Shown: positions 10,861 through 22,139 of the stretch, piece by piece
Layout of the letters: each line of letters opens with the position of its first letter
How positions within the stretch are numbered: position 1 is the first letter of the stretch
From: Flaveria trinervia
Taxonomy: Eukaryota > Streptophyta > Magnoliopsida > Asterales > Asteraceae
Length of the DNA: 64,000 nucleotides
NCBI GenBank assembly: GCA_025506515.1
Contig: JACCIX010000949.1
Coordinates: 59,461 to 123,460 of the forward strand
Direction: 5' to 3'
The notes under the pieces: model-generated
The model's input: only the letters and a program-made list of their open reading frames with translations
Databases searched by the model: none
What the model was told of the DNA's origin: nothing
Made by a program: the position numbers and the translations under genes

Positions 10861-11318
10861 ATGGTTTCCTTTCAGTAGTTTTCTTTTCTATTTCAGTACT
10901 TGTAAAACGACTAAAGAGCATGTTCTTCAGTCGTTGTTGTTTCAGTAGTTTGTTTTTAGTAGTTGTAGTGATAGTTAACACTTGGTATTTTTGTAAGAAG
11001 ATGTCAGCTGTTTGACATCTTCAGTAGTTGTGTTAACTTTCAGTAGTTAAATAATAGTTAGATGTCACTGTTAAGTGACATCAGCTGACATCAGCTTCTC
11101 TTATAAAAGGAAAGATGACCTAATTGTAACTGGGCAAAAAAAAAGCCAGCTGAAGCGTGTATTGAATGAATATATTCCTTTTGGCAGAAATTCTCTCTCT
11201 ATAACAAACACCGTTTCATTGATAAATTCGTGTGTTCTTGTTTAAGTTTGTTAATTCGTGGGCTCATTCCACTTCAAATCTAATCTAATTGATCAAACTA
11301 GATGTTGAGATCCTAACA

Positions 11319-13743
11319 ACAAATGAGACACAACCTATGATTGAAGAAAATGTTGAGGAAGATGTACAAGAAAGAAATTCTCAAAATCAAACATTTGAGT
11401 CTGACTTTATAAATGATACTTTATTCAATCCAGTATTTGAAATTGATACAAATGAAGGAGCAGAAGAAATCCCTATTAGTATGTCACACAATGTGTCTAT
11501 ACAAACAGAGGAAATAGTTAACATTGATGAGATTGAAAAATGAAGGAAGAAAATTTAAGCAAAGAAAAAGAGATTGAAGATTTGAAAGTGGAAAATGATA
11601 GAATAAAAGAGATAATCAGATCTTGTGAAAAAGAAATTTAAAAGCTCAAAGATGAAAACTTAAAGTTGTCTGAAGAAAATGTATTAAAAGATGAAAAAAT
11701 TGTTAGTTTTGCCAAAGATAAAGAAGATGTGATAAAGAATTTTGAAGTAATGACTAAAGATTATGATAGTCTTGAGGAGAAATTCAATAAATTATCTAAA
11801 GAAAATGAAAATCTCAAAGCTGAATTGCTAAAGGAAAAAGAAGCTCAGAAATCCATATCACCAGAACATGTGATCAGTACTGAGATGCAGGTTGAAGAAA
11901 ATCTTGAGCAAAGAAAAGGCAAAAGGAAAGTGAATGAATTAGAAGATATTGGTCAAACTGAATCCTCTTCTAAGCTTCAAAGAACTGAAGAATCCATTGA
12001 AGTGCAAAATGTTCAAGAACAGATTGATGCTTTAGATGATATTGAAGAAATATACTATGATGATTGGTATGATGAAGTTCTAGATAATGAAGATATTGAT
12101 GAAGCTGAATTTGTGTCACATCTCTCTTCAAAAGAACATATTCAAGTACAAGATGAAGTATCACAAGAATTTGAAGAAAAATATAATTATCTTGTGAACA
12201 TGAAATACAATCGAGTATATTTGGATGGACTGACTGTTTCTCAGATTAATGATGAATACGAGAAATGTATCTATGCAGAGTCAGTTGCTTCAATAGATCC
12301 AAATGAGATAGTTGTAGAGCATGGTGAATGGATAAGATCAAAAGAAGTAATAAATGTAGAAGAACTGTCTAGTTCTGAGTTGCACCATCCTGATCGAGAT
12401 GATATGAGTATTCCGCTCTTAGATCATGGTTGCAAGCTAGAAATTACCCTTGGAGGAAGCTGAAGAGATTACAATGTGTATCTCTGAGAAATCTTGTCAG
12501 AAGCTTTCAAGAAATTGAGAAACAAATGAAGAAAATGATAGTGCTTGATACAGATAACCCTCAGTATCTTGAAATAACAAAAAGAACAAGAATGTTGAAG
12601 CCTCAGGAGATAAAACAAATGTCATGATTTGATGATGCTCATGCTCATAGAAAAGAATTGATAGATATGTTTGATGATCCAGAAAGACAAACTTATAAAG
12701 CATCAACTGAACAAAGGCATATTCTTGATAGTTCAAGAACAACCGGAGACTTGGTAAGAAACATATTGCAAAAAGGACAATCAGTTGTTGAACTGTTGAA
12801 TGCTATGATTGCTCCAGATTTTACCAACCAAGTAAAAATCATTGCATGGAAGTATGATGAAGTGTTTGATGTATTTTTGATAAAGAGAGTAAATGTTGTA
12901 TGTGATGTTTATCATTTTTACTCCAGTATCATAAAACTTCCTGTGCAAGATTTAAAAGAGCTGAATAGATTACCTCTGATCAATCCTTCTGATTCAAAGC
13001 GTTGGAAGATGTTTGTAGAATTATTAAGAAGAGGATTGGATAGATCAAGTAATTTTCTTAACACAAGATGTGATCAAGAGGACAAAGAGTATTTTGTTAC
13101 TCTGAAGAAAAACAAGAAGCTTAAGGGAGTCCAATCAGAAGAAGAACATTCTTTGATAGAATTTTGTGATAAATATTTTAAAAAAGTTACAACTCCTGGA
13201 CTGAAAGTGATTGAAGGTAATCAAAAGTCAAAGCCAATTCTCAGATGGTTTTATAACACTGAGACATTTGAGCTGAAGTTAGTACGAAATCTGGAAAGAT
13301 GGGATGAGGACATGATTACTTTATTTGGAGTTTTTGAACTAAAACTGTTACATCCAACTTATATTTCATTTTTGTCAGTTCAAAAATTTGAGAAAGTATC
13401 TCCTGAAGTGGCTGAGCAAGACAAGAAATATTTCATTTCTATTATCAATGTGATGAATGCTGCCATGGAAAGAATATTTTTGAGAAAAGCTCTTGCGTAT
13501 GCCAACATTGTCAAGAAAGATATTAAAGATATTGAATTCATGAGAATATCAAGGAAAGGGGTATTAGAAGTGTACTCAAAGGAGAGTAACAAGCCTATTG
13601 AGTTATATGCTAATATTGATATTTCATGTCTTTCAAAGATACATTGGAAAGAATGGATAAGATGGAGATTAAAAGAAATGAAGCTAAACCCGAACAAGGC
13701 ATTCTTGCAAGTAAATTCAATTCTGCAATATCAAAAGCTTTGA
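11319..13743 (+). pseudogene. extra gene of older element E (acidic, coiled coil, C-terminal domain)
   Basis: Sequence directly right of A encodes an acidic segment, then a Glu/Lys-rich coiled coil (about 11529-11870), an acidic middle (about 12020-12180) and, from about 12430 to 13743, a long frame with a single TGA at 12625-12627. The open stretch after that stop is about 370 codons, its first ATG being at 12667. It contains LKELNRLPLINPSD, an RGLDRSSNF segment, and ends with IHWKEWIRWRLKEMKLNPNK. Frame breaks occur near 11640 and 12450. It ends about 165 bases before E's 3' LTR, so it is the last gene of that element, in the extra-gene position. I do not recognise a named domain. Element A removed its 5' part from view. 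Confidence 0.6.
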
Positions 13744-13896
13744 AAGAATTAGATATGTATAAACAGAAACCAATGTTCAAAGTCAAAGAAGAACTAGCAG
13801 ATTACTTTGAATGATGAAGTCAAGGCTAAAGATAGAATTGAAGATAAAGTTAGCAGTCAAAGCTTGAAGATTTTGAAGACTGAAGACCATGTCAAT

Positions 13897-13909
13897 CTTA
13901 GGGGAGTAT
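13897..13909 (+). other. polypurine tract of E
   Basis: CTTAGGGGAGTAT is the usual plus-strand primer context just before an LTR beginning TG. Confidence 0.6.
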
Positions 13910-14221
13910 TGTTAAGTGCTCTAAGAAAGATTAACATGTTGTCTTTATTTGTCTTTTGATAGTTTGTAATAGTATAGGGACTATTTATGTAATTTGTTAG
14001 TTCCTTTACCTTTTGTTTTCAGTATAAATAGCTTAGATTTGCAGGTAGATAGAAACAAATACACAAGATATTCGAATATGCTTTCATACTTGTAATTGTC
14101 TTAGCTTGTTATTAATAAAAACTTGAATTTTATTGATATCTTGTTTTGATTTGATTACTTTGTGTGAATTTCATTGAATTATGTTACAAATCATCACAGA
14201 TTTATTCATTTGATCCTATCA
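13910..14221 (+). repeat. 3' LTR of element E
   Basis: It starts TGTTAAGTG right after the polypurine tract CTTAGGGGAGTAT and ends CCTATCA, giving 312 bases. A TATA box (TATAAAT) is at 14023-14029 and an AATAAA at 14114-14119. There is no second copy in the window. Confidence 0.72.
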
Positions 14222-15602
14222 TAGTCCGATGCGTATAGTCCATATTTCTTTTAATTTTAATTTTTATTTCTTTATTTATTTTAAAATTTTAAGTAGTTTA
14301 ATTAAATTGGTGTTATTTCATCGCCTATTAAAATCCTAAAAAGTGTAAATCGGTTACGGGTTTAGAATTTTAGGGGGAGAATAGGTTTAGTTAGTAACAT
14401 TATTAAAAAAAACAAAAAAAACGAGGGAGGAGGAGAGGCTAGCTGATAGAACCTAGATCGTATTTGTGATACTGATTCAATGACTTTGGAAAATGATAGT
14501 ACACAGGAACAAACCACTTGGGACGTTAAAATTTTAAATCGAATAAGATGCGAAATTCAAAGTATAAGTCTGTGTAGTCTGAGCAATATAAAAGAAAAAA
14601 GGATAGTAAAACTAGCTACTACCAAGGTAACACAAAGAAAGTAGACCTAGAGGTTGCTAGACCACTGATAATATGTCAGTAGATTCAACACAATAGATGA
14701 TTAGACCTTGTTGGTGATATCAAGTTTAAACTAAGTTTTTCAACAAGCTGTGGGTTATCATCTTATCCCAGGTTAACACAATTAACAAAATTCCAATAAG
14801 GGGTGACGAGTAGAATAAACACCACGAATGTGAGCATAAGACCAAATTATGAGCAAAAGCACGTGATGAAAAAAATGCAAAAGCAATCAAACTAACAACA
14901 TATGTTGTTGGTGAGATTTGTACAAAAAGAATAAAATTGCTCAAACAAGAAGATAGGTTATGTGCCTCTCTGCTGTGTGGTGGCACTGGCCTGAGGATAA
15001 GCATAACCTAGATATTCTAGAATTCATTGTTGGTTGCCGCCTCTCTGCTGTGCGGTGGCACCGACCTGAGGCTTGGCTTCTCTTTGAAAGTTCTAAGAAT
15101 AGTTTCTTCTTAAATAGTACCTTGAGACCACTCAAAATCTCCTGAGGAATGTTGATTGCCAGATAAGTGTGGGATCCACAAATGCTTGTTGAAATAATCA
15201 AACCTTAAACTATCACCAATCTATGTGAAAAGTCTGTGTATGGATTTAAGAGGACCAATATACTGACAATCATCATGGCTACAATTCTTGAAAGTACAAA
15301 TAAATGTGGGGATCTAATAATACTATTATGATTTCCTAAACTTGCTAACGACTCTAGATGAAAAACAAGAATCGAGCACCAAAAGGTGTTGATAACATGT
15401 CCTGAATGATTTGACTTGCATGTATGATTCCAAATTGAATTGGACCATTTATGGTCAAAATGAATTGAAGCTGCCTTTTCAGGAACCGAATCCATTAGAT
15501 TTCTATCTTAGGATTTACACCTCACAAAACCTCAAAAACAAGTTTTAGTTTTGTATTTCCGTTTTAAGTCTTTTATCTGTTTAAATTTCTTCAATTCAGT
15601 CT
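14222..15602. other. no gene recognised
   Basis: About 1.4 kb of AT-rich sequence without a convincing reading frame. It contains one short direct repeat: 33 bases at 14964-14996 and again at 15039-15071, differing at four positions. I see no LTR ends, primer site or coding motif. Confidence 0.6.
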
Positions 15603-16563
15603 GTTAGATATTGGACTATGCCATGGAATTCAATAGGGGTTTTAATCAGCTAAAAGGGTCACGTCTGAGGTGACTAAGTGTTTTTAAAAGGATCACGTCT
15701 GAGGTGATCAAAAGTTTTCTAAATTAAAATGATCATGTCTGAGATGATCGAGGGCTTAAAACATCTAATCAAAGGTTAAAAGGGTTTAACTGTGGAATGG
15801 TCATAAAGTCAAAATCATGAGTATGATCCAATCGCACGACTAGACTATGAGTATGATCCACTCGTACGAATGGACCATACTTATGCCCTAGACAGCCGAA
15901 TGGAGAATGAGTATGAACCATTCACCCGAATGGCTTACCAGATTGGTCCATTCACCCGAATAGAGCAGTGCGAATGAGGAAGTCACCCGACTAAAACCCA
16001 GTGGGCCGACTGAATGTGATCGACTGAACCAATCGCACGGTTGAGGTCCAATCACCCGAATGAACAGAGCGAATGGGTCCAGTTGGCCGATTGAAACCAG
16101 ATTCAGTATAAAAAGGGCCATAGTCGATTGCATAAACTCATCACCCCCTAATCGCCCTAAAATCGCACACTATACTGTTACTCTGCCGAAATTTTCATTG
16201 ACTGATTTTCACTCTTATTTTGATATTTTGACGAGTTCTAGTTGTTATACAGGTACAATGTGGTGTTATGTAACCGAAGTTTATTTGATTTGAGCCCTAA
16301 TTTGTGATTCTCGGCCTTTACAAGAACCGACACTGAAAATGGACAAATAACCTAACTAAACTATGCAAAATGTTAAAATCAATGTTATTAGGTTATTAGT
16401 ATAATGATTGCGAGTCTAAGGAACCAATACACAACGTCTAATTTCAAGATTTGGTTCAAATTCGAATTTCGGTTGACCAAATAGTGGGTCATGCGACTGG
16501 ACACCAGGATGAACTCCAATCGCGCGATTGAGCTGGTCGAATGACTCAATCGACCGAATGGAT
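15603..16563 (+). promoter_or_regulatory. promoter-like leader of element C with hairpin arrays
   Basis: The segment starts at TGTTAGATATTGG, a possible LTR start. Three tandem hairpins with loop GTCTGAG lie at 15658-15749. From about 15830 there are many short inverted repeats with loops such as ACCC or GCGC. A TATA box (TATAAAAA) is at 16107-16114 and a possible 5' splice site (CAG/GTAC) near 16254. The hairpin style resumes at 17520, after a solo LTR, and leads to an ATG at 17752. I infer a promoter and 5' leader for C's extra gene; whether it is an LTR is not settled. Confidence 0.5.
16107..16114 (+). promoter_or_regulatory. TATA box of element C
   Basis: TATAAAAA followed by GGGCC lies downstream of the GTCTGAG hairpins, the same order as in the LTRs of A, B, D and F. 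Confidence 0.55.
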
Positions 16564-17514
16564 TGTTGGATCTTATATGCCCAAGACACATACAAGATTA
16601 ATGTGGTTAGTACGTTATGATCGAAGTCGGGTTATACCCAATAACAAGTTAAACAAACACCATTGATATTTAATTGTTGATGAGATCAAACAATTAAATA
16701 TTCACACCAATTTAGAAAATGGGTTTTCTAAAACATTACATTTGGAATAAAACAAACTATATGGATAATTTGTTAATGAGAAATCATTTGTCATATTATT
16801 TAAGTTAGTTGAATAATAACAAATGATAGTGTATTAGTATTATAAAATTAAAAGGGGTTTTGATTTTATAAAAAAAACTAATGACTAAGAGAGTGAAAAG
16901 ATTAAAAATAAAATTGGGGGGAAACCAATTTTAAAGGGGGACCTTCGGCCGCCCTTGTGTGGTCTTTGATGCCTTTTGTCTTGGTAAACTAACAAGACTT
17001 AAGTGACTTGAACACTCCATTTTTGCTGAGCACACTTTCTCTCTTACATTCACATGCAAAACTCTCTCTACTTGCTGGAAGAATTCGAAATCTTGAAGCA
17101 ATTAGAGGTTGAAATTTCGGTTTTGAAAGAGCAAGAAGAAGAGGTTTCTTTTGGTGTTGCTCTCCTAACAAGCTTGGTGTTTTGGAAGGACTTGTGGGTA
17201 TACAAGCTTGAGAGGACCTCCTTTGGTGCCTTGGTCATTCTTCTTGATCAAATCATCCTCTACATCGATATATTTGCTGCTGAAAGGTAGAATATGACAG
17301 CTTGTTTATGACTGTCCATTTTGCTTGTTTTTGTGTTCATAGCTTGCTTATTCACATATTAAGATCCATTGATTTTGGGTTTGCTTTATACATTTATATG
17401 GTCACCTAAAGAACATGTTTTCAGCTTATAAGTAAAGTTATAAAGTTGTTATTCCGCTGCGTTTTCAAAAAGTTTAACGAGTTAAACTGTGTTTCGTGTT
17501 CTTGCAAACAATCA
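16564..17514 (+). repeat. solo LTR L (same family as elements I and J)
   Basis: The 951-base LTR starts TGTTGGATC and ends AACAATCA. Both sides carry the perfect 5-base duplication TGGAT (16559-16563 and 17515-17519). Long stretches match the LTR at 56199 and, reversed, the one ending at 59284, including the motif around ATGCCCAAGACAC and the CCGCTGCGTTTTCA end region. No internal sequence remains, so it is a solo LTR left by recombination. It splits C's hairpin-rich leader. Confidence 0.88.
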
Positions 17515-17767
17515 TGGATAATATGAATCAGCTCAGTCGGCCGACTGAACCAATTGCAGGCTCAGTCACCCGATTGAACTCATCGCCTGCTTAATCACCC
17601 GATTGAATCCAATCGCATGCCAGGTCAACTGACTGAACACAGTCGCATGATTCAATCGCATGATTGAACCAGACTGAATTCAACCAAGCTAATTAGAATT
17701 GATTTTTGATATGTGGTGATCTAACGTTTATGTGTCTTGTATTACAGATCTATGGCTGACAGGTTGT
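17515..17767 (+). promoter_or_regulatory. rest of C leader, splice acceptor-like site and extra-gene ATG
   Basis: The short-hairpin pattern continues to about 17690. A pyrimidine-rich stretch ends in ATTACAG at 17741-17747, resembling a plant 3' splice site, and an ATG follows at 17752. Five codons later the sequence is cut by element B. The frame resumes after B's right LTR at 31392. Confidence 0.5.
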
Positions 17768-17952
17768 TGATGTGCTCCAAATTATACATAAAAATCCTAT
17801 CAAAAGCACATTAATTATTCCTTAATATCTTCCTTAAAATGATGAAAATGTACTTAAAAGTGTTAAATTGTGTTTTCAGGTGTTTAAAAGGGCAAGATGG
17901 ACAAAAGAGCATATTTAACAAGAAATTGAAGCAATCTGAGCTTTGGACTCCA

Positions 17953-18245
17953 AGCATGGGGCCGTGCCTCATTAAGCACGCCCCCATGCCTTGCCAGAAA
18001 CACACCCCATGCTAAATTAACACACCCACGTGCTTGGACATCTGACAAGACAAAAAGTACTGTCCCCTGAAAGTAGACACGGGGTGGTTCTCCATAAGGA
18101 ATGGGGCCGTGCCCCACCACTAGCACAGGGTCGTGCCCCATTTAGCACGGGGTCGTGCCCGACATAACCTGCACGTACAAGCCGACCAACTTTCGTAAGC
18201 ATTGTACTAGCACAGGGCCGTGTCTTTTAGGCACGGGGCCATGCT
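17953..18245. repeat. GC-rich palindrome cluster in B's 5' LTR
   Basis: Repeats of the type GCACGG-GG-CCGTGC (6-bp stem, GG centre) and CATGGGGCCGTGCC occur several times in alternating orientation. The same cluster is at 29949-30197. Scattered copies lie after pol at 25090-25240 and 25880-25915. Confidence 0.8.
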
Positions 18246-18263
18246 TTAACACTCCAGAAAGCC

Positions 18264-18270
18264 TATAAAT
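18264..18270 (+). promoter_or_regulatory. TATA box, 5' LTR of B
   Basis: TATAAAT follows the palindrome cluster and is conserved at 30215-30221 in the right LTR. Confidence 0.65.
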
Positions 18271-19448
18271 AGAAGCCTAAGTGCACCATTTTGGTAAGCT
18301 TTGGGGGGAGAATTACTCTACTGAATTCTCTCGGGAATCAAGACTTCAAGGTCATTCGGAGGAGCTCGGGAGGTGCATACACACTTGGAAGAAGCTTGGG
18401 ATCACCTAAACGTCATCCATTGTGGATTATCGATTTGATTGTCCATTTCAACAATGATCACTTATCTACCTCTTTGTTATCCGTTGTTATGTTAAAGCTC
18501 ATCATCAGCTAAACTCTATTTATCATCCTAATCGGATGAAACTTATGTAATTTGTGATGAACTAATGGTGTGATAAGTATTATGTCAATGTTATGGTGGT
18601 CTTGGGGAAATTATTGATGGGTAGCATCTACATTTGAGCGGGAAGTTATAACTTATGGTTTGTGATTGTAATTGTCATACAAGGTTGAAAACCGTATGAT
18701 TAACTTTCATTCGTGAAACCGGTTATAACAAATCCATGGCTAATGAACTAGAAATGGTTATTAGAAATCATATCACTTTAACTTTTTGACCATTTGCGGG
18801 TTCCCTTTTATTAGTTCGGAAACTTCAGTAATTGTTACGGTTTTCTAAAATTAATGGTATGTTAGGAAGGAACCTGATCAACTCTTTTTTTAACATTAAA
18901 TTATGTTTTCAGAAATCGTATGTCAAATAGGACACAAAAGATTTACCTACATTACTAGGGCTTTGATCTGGGCAGTAAAATCAGCTTGACAGGATCAGTC
19001 ACTACGACAGCAGGATAGTCGAGAAATCGTGTCGGTCATCTTTATAAACATTAACATAATCACATCACCTCCCCAATTCATCACAATTACATAAGAGGAC
19101 TCTAATTAGGATGATAACTTTTATTCTCTGATTTAAAATCCAAATGCTTCAATTCTTATTTTACTTTCTTTTTATTACTGTTTACTTTTAAACCCTAAAC
19201 AAATCTCTTTCCAATACAAAATATCACTTTCTTTAATAAAAACCAAATCTGATAGTCAAACATCAGTTTATTGAGTAGGCTAGGTGTGTCCACGGATTGA
19301 TACTCGGTTCTTATCAACACTATATTACCACACGACAGGTACACTGTCTTTGTGTGTGTGGTTTAGTATTAGTAACAACTATTTAAAACTGAATCCGTGC
19401 AATAAATCTTTATCAAATATATATACTATCCGCAGACCATCAAGTTTT

Positions 19449-19466
19449 TGGCGCCGTTGCCGGGGA
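19449..19466 (+). other. Primer-binding site of B
   Basis: TGGCGCCGTTGCCGGGGA starts six bases after the LTR. It is the primer-site type used by Athila-like Gypsy elements. Confidence 0.88.
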
Positions 19467-19637
19467 ACACACGGCAGTTTGAAAGACAAACTAAATTTTT
19501 GATTATCTTGCATATAACCTGTTAATATATTTTTTTAACTTCATTTTTATTCGTATGTAGTTTGCCTTAGTTATTTTAGTTATTTTTTCTCGATTCATTT
19601 TAAGCCCTAGTTAGTTTATGCTTCCTTAAGTTAGTGT

Positions 19638-21487
19638 ATGTCCGACTCGTCTAGTTCTGAACTTGTTCCGCCTCTTCCGGAACCCGAACGACTTTTCCGT
19701 CAAAGATTGCGCAAAAGATCACAACAAGAAGCACCAGTCATTGAAGAAGACATTTTGGAAGATACACCATCCGAAGAAGACATGGCTAACCAAGACGAGG
19801 AAATGAAGATGACACACTATGCCAACACCGTCAATAGATGGTTATGAGTCTAGTGTTGTCCAACCAGCAATAGCGGCAACACTTTCGAGATTAAGTTTAG
19901 TATTATCCAACTAGTGGAAAACTCTGTTCAGTTCCATGGGTTACAAGACGAAGACCCTAATGCTCACATCTCACGATTCTTTCGTATCTGTGCGACATTC
20001 AAAATCAATAACTGTTTAGACGACGCCATTCGACTAAGACTTTTTCATTTTCACTTCGAGGCCGAGCCATCGATTGGCTTGATTCACTCCCGCCTGGTTC
20101 CATCACCACATGGGCGGAAATGGCTGAACAAATCCTTTTGAAATACTTTCCACCCGATCATACTGCCAAACTAAGAAGCAGCATCACAAGTTTCCGTCAA
20201 GATGACGATGAATCATTACGTGCAGCATGGGAGAGATATAAAGGTCTCCTTCAGAGATGCCCGCATCACGGACTTGATCTGTGGCTGTAGTGTCAAACCT
20301 TTTACGATGTGATTAGCGGAGCCCACAAGCAAGCAGTAGACCAAAGTGCGGGAGGAGATTTTGGAAGTGTCACGCCAACAGAAGCATATCAAGCCTTAGA
20401 AAGAGCAGCTAAGAAGAGCTTTGCTTACAATCCTTAAGAACCAAACCCAGTTCTAAAGTATTCATCAAGTAGACTCTGAAACCCTATTGAAGCTCAATTA
20501 GAAGCTCTAACCAAAAAATTTGAACAATTGCAAACCGAGCTAAAGAAAACTCCAACACGATACAACACATGTGGAAATTCACTCAAGACCAACGAGTGCC
20601 CACAAGGCCTTATGATGGTTGAAGATGTTGACTATGTAGGAGGCCCAAACAACTCATACAATTCAAATTGGAGAAACAACTCAAATTCCAGAGATGCTGC
20701 CAGTAACCAACAATATCGTCTGGATTCAACCAAGGCCCCTTACCAACAACAGAAACCACCATACCATGGTCAAAGCAGTAGTTACCAAGACCGTGGAGCA
20801 TCATCAATGGAAGAACTTTACAGCAATTGTTGTTAACCACACAAGCCACAGATGAGTACATCCGGAAATCTGATCGAAGAAATGAGGAGAGGTTCCAAAG
20901 AAACGAAGCTGACATCAAAAGCAACAAAGCATCATTACAGACCATAGAGCACCAAGTAGGTCAAATAGCACAACACTCTTTGAAAGACCTCAAGGAGCTT
21001 TGCCCAGCAACACTGTGACAAACCCTAATGCTCAAGTCAAAGCCATCACCACCAGGAGTGGCAAAACCACTCAAGGTGATGCACCCGCATTACAACCCAT
21101 CCTTGAAGAACTAGAAACTGAAACTCCAAGTAATGCGAGTGATAAGCAAAAGCAACCCGTTGTTATTGAAGAACCAGCAAAGAAATACGTTCCACCACCA
21201 CCTTATGTTCCACCACCTCCATATCCAGTCGTTTGAGACAACAAAGAATGGAGGCACAATATGGCAAAATCTTTGGGTTGTTCAAGCAACTCCACATCAA
21301 TCTGCCTTTGGTGGAGGCCTTAGCACAAATGCCAAACTACGCTACGTTTCTAAAAGGTGTCTTGTCAAACAAAAAGAAGCTGGAAGAGTTATCACACGTA
21401 GTTTTGAATGAGGAATGCTCTGCAGTTCTTCAAAACAAACTACCTCAAAAGATGACTGATCCAGGAGTTTCACCATACCTTGCCTAA
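19638..21487 (+). pseudogene. gag of B (Athila-type)
   Basis: The frame opens at an ATG about 170 bases after the primer site with a Ser/Glu-rich N-terminus. The capsid region follows from about 19914 (VQFHGLQDEDPNAHISRFF, DAIRLRLF) and continues in another frame with FPPDHTAKLRSSITSF near 20145. A Cys-containing linker (CGNSLKTNECPQ) lies near 20570. A Gln/Asn-rich part, a coiled-coil stretch at about 20870-20990, AITTRSGK near 21040 and a Pro-rich patch near 21190 follow. The last segment (QLHINLPLVEALAQMPNYATFLK) is Athila-typical. At least five frame breaks make it a pseudogene. Confidence 0.82.
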
Positions 21488-22075
21488 TAGGAAATCTTTC
21501 TGTCAGTAATGCGTTAGCTGATTTAGGTGCTAGCATTAACCTTATGCCTTATGCGGTTTTTGAAAAGTTAAACTTAGGTGAGCCTAGACCTACCCGTATG
21601 ATCATCCAGTTAGCTGACCGTTCTGTCAAATATCCGAGGGGCATCGTTGAAAATCTCTTAGTTAAAATTGACAAATTCGTATTTCCCGTGATTTTGTGAT
21701 CCTAGATATGGATGAGGACAAAAATGTTCCTCTTATCTTAGGTCGACCTTTCTTAGCGACTGCTCGAGCCCTCATTGATGTTTGTACAGGAAAACTCACG
21801 CTTAGAGTAGACAAGGAGGAAGTTACTTTCGATATAGGCCAATCCATGAAACACCCTCAACATCATGATGACTCACTTTATTACGTTGATGCTTGCGATT
21901 CAATCATAAGTTGTCATTTGATGGAAGCCCTTCAAAATGAAGCTTGTAATACTCAATTAATAGAAGTCACAATCACCGAACCCATCTGTGAAAACCACTC
22001 ATTCCAGAACTTGAAATTGACGAAACATCATTTTATCAAGAAGCATTTGAGATCATTGAGCAAGACTTAGAACCA
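21481..22075 (+). pseudogene. protease region of B
   Basis: The aspartic-protease active site is read as ADLGASINLMPY near 21515, with DLG in place of the usual DTG or DSG, as is common in Athila-type elements. Then come the conserved QLADRSVKYPRGIVE and, after one frame break near 21690, ILGRPFLATARALIDV and KLTLRVDKEEVTFDI. Spacing between motifs is normal for the family. It would process the polyprotein. Confidence 0.83.
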
Positions 22076-22139
22076 AAAGCCAAACCTTCTATCGAAGACC
22101 CTCCAGTCTTAGAGCTCAAAGAGCTTCTATCGAAAACAC

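Larger units (their letters stand above)
1..11318 (+). mobile_element. Copia element A (Sirevirus-like), 5' end cut by window
   Basis: This is a Ty1/Copia LTR retrotransposon. In order it shows a partial 5' LTR, a tRNA-Met-type primer-binding site, gag with zinc knuckles, protease, integrase, reverse transcriptase, RNase H, a hairpin-rich spacer, an extra gene, a polypurine tract and a 3' LTR ending at 11318. The protease-integrase-RT order defines Copia. Gag carrying a second zinc knuckle and an extra gene after pol point to the Sirevirus group. It interrupts a coding frame of older element E, which resumes at 11319. The target duplication cannot be tested because the left border is outside the window. 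All genes carry several frameshifts or stops, so it cannot move on its own. Confidence 0.9.
10410..11318 (+). repeat. 3' LTR of element A
   Basis: The LTR begins TGTTGGACC directly after a short polypurine tract (CGGGGAG at 10401-10407) and ends CCTAACA. It holds a tandem array at about 10500-10750, a hairpin apex at 10826-10860, a TATA box at 11102-11108 and the conserved R/U5 also present in the 5' LTR. The length is 909 bases. Confidence 0.9.
17768..19442 (+). repeat. 5' LTR of element B
   Basis: It begins TGATGTGCTCC and ends CCGCAGACCATCA, like the right copy. It carries a cluster of GC-rich palindromes (about 17953-18245) just before the TATA box at 18264-18270. It has about 50 bases, two palindrome units, that the right LTR lacks near 18090-18140. 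Confidence 0.92.

Noticed and set aside
14941..15201. Minus-strand open frame with a repeated RCHRTAER-like motif
   Set aside because: The repeat comes from the 33-base DNA duplication at 14964 and 15039; no other coding evidence.
17054..17290. 78-codon open frame in the solo LTR
   Set aside because: It lies wholly within LTR L and is not preserved in the related LTR of I.
17953..18245. Palindrome cluster as a bacterial-type terminator or operator array
   Set aside because: Context is a plant LTR upstream of a TATA box; bacterial signals do not apply.
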